Positions 54,601-60,000 of a stretch of DNA of 60,000 nt are shown in pieces. The stretch covers positions 23,114,062 through 23,174,061 of the forward strand of contig OU612074.1 in NCBI GenBank assembly GCA_914767715.1. Direction: 5' to 3'. Under the pieces are notes generated by a model. It made no database searches and had not been told where the DNA came from. It worked only from the letters and a program-made list of their open reading frames with translations. This DNA comes from Membranipora membranacea. Taxonomy: Eukaryota > Bryozoa > Gymnolaemata > Cheilostomatida > Membraniporidae. A program made the translations under genes and the position numbers. Numbering within the stretch: the first letter of the stretch is position 1; the number at the start of each line of letters is the position of its first letter.

Positions 54601-57321
54601 TTGATTTTTCAGATCTAAATGTTCGTCAAGCGTATGTGAAAAAACCGAAGTCCTGCCAATGGCGAATCTGAAGCAAAGACCATGTCATAGTTATATTGTG
54701 AGGCCAACCTTTGCACTCACAATCAGAGTCAGAACATCTGTTCTGAACCAGAGAAGCCGTGTTGATTCTGACATTGAAACCCTTATGATTATCATCATCA
54801 ATCATAGTGACACCAATGACCTTCATAAATCTAGGGGTAGAACCCCTTCTAAAGATATAGTTAGATAATATTTTGATAGAGAACTTGTCATAATATTATT
54901 TCCATCTGGTCAAATCTAGATTGTCATATATGATTCAACATTTTATCAGCAGATCCGATACAGCATTTTTCCTACATAAATGCCGAAGCAGTAATGATTC
55001 CAGTTCTGTGAGAATTGCTACTTCCAGTAACAAAGTTAACCATTCATAACCCTTTATGACAGGAACGATCAATTCAATCAAATTCACATTATGAGAGATC
55101 TTTGAAATTATATCTATCATGAACTGTGCATTAACATCTTTGTGATGTTTTTTCTTCTTAAATTTTTGGGTAGACCTATTCTGTAAAAGTAAATCTCAAC
55201 GAATGAGTATTGACCAAAATAAAGTTCGACATACATATTTAAATAGATATCAATTGTGATAAATTTTCCAGCAGATTATGCGGAGATCAAACTACAATAT
55301 TTTTTTCTATATAAATACAAAAAAAGCTACAACAAAAGATAATCTAGTTTAGTAAGATTATTTTCTCCCCATTACCAAGTTAACCCATTGAAACTGAGAG
55401 CAGATCTATTGCAACTTATAACTATCTTATCAGATTGTGCTTTCACTCAACAGCCATCCTGGTTTCAATTACTACTAGAATGCTCGGCAAAGTCAAGTAG
55501 CAAATTGGTCATAGCAGTGCAAACAGCAGGCAAGTCTTGAACATTTCTACCTGCTTAAAAAAATCTGAATGTTGAGTTAATAACGGAGGTTATACTATGA
55601 TGTACAACAGTCAAAATGGCCTGAAAGAGCTTGAGAGTTTTAAAATCAAAGGATGTCGATATCCTACAACTACCAACGTCTTGCCCTAATTGAAATCAGT
55701 AATGAGTAAGTTATAGTAAGTCAAGGTAAGTCGAACCCAATTGAGAATTGATGGTACAGTTCATGGCAAAGTTTTAATTGCTTATTAAATGCCTGACATG
55801 GCGCTATCCTGACGTATTCATTTTTGTAAATATGAATATGAATATATACATATCAAAAAATATATATATACATATATCAAACAAGCCATGGAGAGAGTTA
55901 TGTTCAGGCCTAAAGCGATTCGATTCTCTGGATATCTATCAAAGCGACGCTTTGCATTGTCTGTTGCATTTTCTGTTGCATAAAATGACATCTGAGACTA
56001 GTTTATTCTTCGAGGTTTAAATTTTAAAATGCAACTCAACTACCTTATAGAACAGGTCAGTAGTAGTGCCCTGTCTTGCCTAGTCATTCTTACCGACATT
56101 TGGCAATTTAAGTAACAGCTCAGACGTCAAGAGAATATGTCAAGAGAATACCTCAACGGAAATATAATATTTATTTCATGAGCTCTTTCTGCTATCAACA
56201 CTAACTAAAAGATGATCAGTGATTGAATAATTTGACTGTGACACTATGATATGACGATGCTATTCCTAAGCAAAAACCTGACAATAATAAGTGACAATAA
56301 AAATCTGATCAATTACAAAAATTGTTGCACAATAAAACCAGCTGGGTGACAAAAGGTTAGATACTGCATGTCCTAGGCTCCATGAAAGCAGACACCAGAA
56401 TCTGTATTTGGTGGGCACTTGAAGGAAAAACACAGCTTGAGGGAGGCATACGGTCACAAGAACTTCATCAAACCAAAATTTGCGATGGGGGGTCGATTCA
56501 GTACATCCGCCACAAAGTAAGTACAGTTCAGAGTACATGCGTTGCAATGTCACCATATTTAAACCTTTATGGTGGTCAATCAGATTTCTCTTGCGAATGC
56601 TGAGCGAGCTTCTTTAAGATTCAGCTGATATGACTTTCCCACAATTATTCCGTGAAGTCACAGCTGAAAACTTGTAACATTAAGACAAATATCTGATGGA
56701 ATCCATGACACCATCTTTCATCTGGGGGGGGGATGTTTTGCAATAATTCTGAGAGGGTCTCCGTTGTCCAAGCCATCCGAAAGTAGGATAAATATGCTCC
56801 AGTCTTCCGGGACCATATTACATTGGTACCCTTGTTAAATGTTATTCATAAACGAAAGTATCAAGAACTAAAGAGGATAAATATCAGGCATACATATTAT
56901 GTATCCTTGAAGCAGAGTACAGAGGCTACATGTTTCAATCTTGAGTTTGCTACACTTTTTCTGAAAACTAAAAGATTCCGATGCATGAGGTGCTGGTCTG
57001 CGCCCCAAAGTTACTCATTAATACGCTTTGCATATGTACCTCAAGGGTACAACATAAATATCCTTTTGCCTGCAATATGTGTCATTTTTTATTTGAAAGT
57101 ATAGCCCTAACCAGACTGTATTCTCAAAATTACTCATCTATTTCCTCACAACAATTTAAATTGCTGCCAATGAAAACTTCACTCAATAATAGTGGAACCC
57201 GATGTTATCTATATCAGTTTCTAAGATCATCTCCAAATAAATAATAACTAACTATTTGAGTATGTTGTGTCATTTCAGTCTGCATCTAATCTATGGCCTA
57301 ACACCCGTACTTTTCTTCATA

Positions 57322-57344
57322 ATGAATGAGCCCAATTCCCATTG
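57322..57344 (+). CDS. copy C start exon
   Basis: ATG (A at -3) AAT GAG CCC AAT TCC CAT TG, then donor GTAAAA. Its phase 2 end fits exactly the phase 2 start of the transmembrane exon and makes Trp at the junction. A CATTTCAG acceptor at 57278 implies an upstream noncoding exon. Confidence 0.65.
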
Positions 57345-59695
57345 GTAAAATCTTAAAACAAGAAGGTATACCTTCTGAGTAATATCCAAAGACTTTGATA
57401 ACTTACTAGCCTCAAAATATAATCTATTAAAAACCAATTTATTATTTTTGAGATGAATATGCTAGCCCATGTCCCACATTGTAACATTAAAACATTGAAA
57501 CTGCGATAAGTGAGATCTGAGTTTTGAGATATGAAACCCATACATTATTATTTTGCTCAACCCTCAAACTAACAGGTGAATATCACTTACTTTCAATCGC
57601 TACAGGCTGATACAGAAGAGTAAAAAGATACTTACTAAATACTTAATCGCTGCCTCGGCAGCAGCTCTCATCTTTCTTATCATCACTATAGCACTGGTTA
57701 TAGCCTTGGCTTTTAGGGGAAAATCATGCAACAAGTCAGTCATAGCAGAGCAACAAGCAGGTTAGTCTGAACTCAAGTCTTTCTCATATCTGGTAATTAA
57801 CACGGAGAGTGGCACATCTTCTATCCTGCTCCCCGCAATGTCTTCCATTCACAACTGCCTACAAGGTTCGGTGATTTCTTCCATTTGCAATCTCCTGTGA
57901 GCTACCTCAAAACTACAATTATTTAAATAAAGTGATGAGTGAGCTTCCTAAATTCAAAACAAACAAAGTTGCTCCTGTGAATTGAATCTGTTAAGAAACA
58001 ACATACAGTGGTGTGCGTACCACTGCACAACACAATGGTCTTCAGTCTACAACCTCTTCATGGCCAGCCCCAGCAGCATAAACCCACCCCTATGTGTTGA
58101 TGAGCATCTCAATCAATCTCATTGATCCCTCAATGCATCACTTCTTGCTCTTAATCTATTCATAGAAACTTAATTACATTGCTGATGATTTGTAGGTGGT
58201 GAGTCTGATGTGTGTTTGACAGCAGCTTGTGCACAAGCAGGTGAGTTAAAGCTGAACTTATTTAATCAAGGTAACAAGTGAGAACTTTTGGGGTTTGTAA
58301 ATTTTTTTCCTACAAGTGTTTATTGTCTTATAATTGCAAGGAGAATAAGGTTTAAAAAAGTGACTAAAAATTACCAAGGGGCTTATCAGATAGTTGGAAA
58401 TTAGATATATGACAGCACTGTTCAGCACTCTGTAGTCCATAGTAATCCCTGTAATCCCTAGTCTGTGAAGTCTGTGTGATTATTAGTGTATTAGCTAAAA
58501 ACTCATAATTTCTATATCACATGTCTATGGTTGTGACATACCCCAGGGGAAACATCCGCTTATTCCCAATGCCGATTGAAGGCAATCACCCTGGAAGTTT
58601 GAGAGGCCATAACTTCCTCAATATTTGGATTCTAAAGCTGAAAATCGCTCACATGATAGAATAAAATATGAAGAATAAGATGTGATACATAAGAACAGCC
58701 TCAAACAAAGTGTTTAAGAGTCGGAGCTCTATTAGCTGGGAAAACGTGTCATAAACATACTTTGGGAGTGAGAGGGCTTGATTTGTTAGTGCGCCGATTT
58801 TCAGCATGCAAAGTGTTGAAGGTCGTGGGTTCAGACATTGATGCCTCGTCCTTTAGGCATCTGCTTTTCTGCTGCCTGTAATAAAGAATGTGATTGAACC
58901 TTGCCATTTCTATCCATCCAAGTGAAAATTCTGCTTACTCATCCTCTCAAAATCCAATTAATCAATACTATTCAGGAAATGAGGAACTCATAGTGCTTTC
59001 ATAACAGAGAAATCATGAAACTAAATAGACATCATGAAACTGATTTAGTCTTTGTCACCTTGTTAATATATATTGGCTGCAGTTGCTATGAAATATTTGT
59101 CAGCTGCTATCGAATTTTTTTCTTCTTCACAAAATTGTTTAAAGACTTTTTTACTTAGGAATATAAAAAACTTGTTTGAAAAAATTGGGGCCGGAGATGA
59201 GCCCAAAACATAAAAGATGTAGCCTATCATTGAGAGATTTGACGACAAAAAAACGTAAGAGCTAGGACTCGGATCGATAGAGGGTAACACATGGCAGTCA
59301 TCAATCACATTGTGGACCAAATTAATATTGTTAATTGTCATATAACTGACATAATTTTGTTATTTTTTGTGTTAGGCATGTCCATCCGTTTTCATCCTTT
59401 CTTCATTGTTCACTACCTTGTCTCATAGTCATTGGGTTTGAACCTTTATGAAACATGATATTATTTGCTTCCCTGCACTGATCAGTTCAATGAAGTTCTT
59501 ATCATTATTAGTATTATATTATTTATTCATTAGCAAGCAAAATGATTGACAGTCTTGACACAACTGTTGACCCCTGCGATGATTTCTATCAGTATTCGTG
59601 TGGAGGATGGATCGATAAGACTGTAATACCTGAATCTGATGTCTACTATTCAAAGTTCGGAGAGCTCAGAAATGAAATGGCAGTGCTGATCAGTG
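57322..59695 (+). CDS. M13 neprilysin-like protein, copy C, N-terminal four exons
   Basis: Exons 57322-57344, 57606-57760, 58196-58240 and 59534-59695 join in phase and stay open. They give MNEPNSHW, a Lys-rich stretch, one transmembrane helix, the CLTAAC disulfide and DPCDDFYQYSCGGW. This is the start of a type II membrane protein of the M13 family. The rest lies beyond the right edge, so whether copy C also has HAITH is unknown. Unlike copy B, no stop is seen. Confidence 0.85.
57606..57760 (+). CDS. copy C exon, transmembrane helix
   Basis: Phase 2 to 1. It reads LIQKSKKILTKYLIAASAAA, then LIFLIITIALVIAL, then FRGKSCNKS. Five replacements and two silent codon changes from copy B, all outside the core of the helix or conservative. 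Confidence 0.9.
57990..58140 (+). repeat. dispersed ~190-bp repeat, copy 4
   Basis: Counterpart of 23958-24112 in copy C. It carries the CAGTGGTGTGCGTACCACTG inverted repeat intact. Confidence 0.55.
58196..58240 (+). CDS. copy C 45-base exon, CLTAAC
   Basis: Identical in protein to copy B (GGESDVCLTAACAQA), phase 1 to 1. Confidence 0.92.
59534..59695 (+). CDS. copy C exon, DPCDDFYQYSCGGW
   Basis: Phase 1 to 1. The signature half is unchanged from copy B, while the second half reads DKTVIPESDVYYSKFGELRN and carries the clustered replacements. The window ends before the next exon. Confidence 0.95.
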
Positions 59696-60000
59696 GTGAG
59701 ACTTAGTTTAGCCACTTTATGATTTTATCGGAGTTGGCTGCCAAATGTTGTTTGGTATATCTTTTTTACCTCTTGATTGATATTGCAACAAGTTTCTCCC
59801 TGAACTATCGATTTCCTACATTGGTACTATATCCAGATGCAATTCATTGTTTTTTTTAAATTTGCGAATCATTAAATTAGCATTTGGACTAAGTCAAAAT
59901 AGAAACCAACAGCCAATGACCAGAATATTATACAGCCACAGAGCTATGCAAAGAAAGGAGTATTGTTAAGTTATCGTATTATATATACAGACGAGTCTCT

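Larger units (their letters stand above)
52434..57278. other. upstream region of copy C, no exon proven
   Basis: Counterpart of 18811-23241. It differs by a ~215-bp extra stretch (52880-53090), a ~165-bp extra stretch (53375-53540) and the SINE differences. No promoter element can be assigned. Confidence 0.5.

Overview
The window is intron-rich, AT-rich animal genomic DNA. GT-AG introns split one gene family into about 19 short coding exons, and the introns are full of tRNA-derived SINEs, non-LTR retrotransposon relics and inverted-repeat elements. No sequence feature fixes the species; an invertebrate metazoan is the best guess, from inference only.

The backbone is a head-to-tail segmental duplication with a unit of roughly 29-34 kb, all on the + strand. 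Each unit carries one M13-family (neprilysin / endothelin-converting-enzyme-like) gene. Copy A shows its last ten coding exons (354-7686). Copy B is complete (23285-38307). Copy C shows its first four coding exons (57322-59695) and runs off the right edge. The deduced protein is a type II membrane protein of about 746 residues: a short cytoplasmic tail, one transmembrane helix, and a large extracellular M13 domain. Ten of the usual disulfide cysteines are kept.

The main observation concerns the zinc-binding motif. It reads HAITH in both A and B instead of HExxH, so the catalytic glutamate is gone, while the three expected zinc ligands (His, His and the Glu of ENIAD) remain. The substrate-binding Asn of the NAxY motif and the transition-state His near the C-terminus are also replaced. 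The family therefore looks like a tandem array of catalytically dead M13 proteins. Two exons show clustered amino-acid replacements between paralogs, above the divergence of neighbouring introns. Copy B also has two in-frame TGA codons.

Between A and B (7687-23284) lie repeat-rich spacer, an orphan relic of an M13 terminal exon (16424-16513) and a 1.3 kb insertion with 65-bp tandem repeats (17493-18803). Between B and C (38308-57321) the same spacer recurs, with its own relic exon (51366-51452). It differs by a 4.5 kb, largely intact Jockey/CR1-type LINE (41854-46357), an inverted block (47616-48240) and a small inverted-repeat element (49175-49577). Intron 13 of copy B carries a 2.0 kb element with about 350-bp terminal inverted repeats (33998-35984) that is absent from copy A. 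Because the units are paralogous, most of these insertions have a visible empty site elsewhere in the window.
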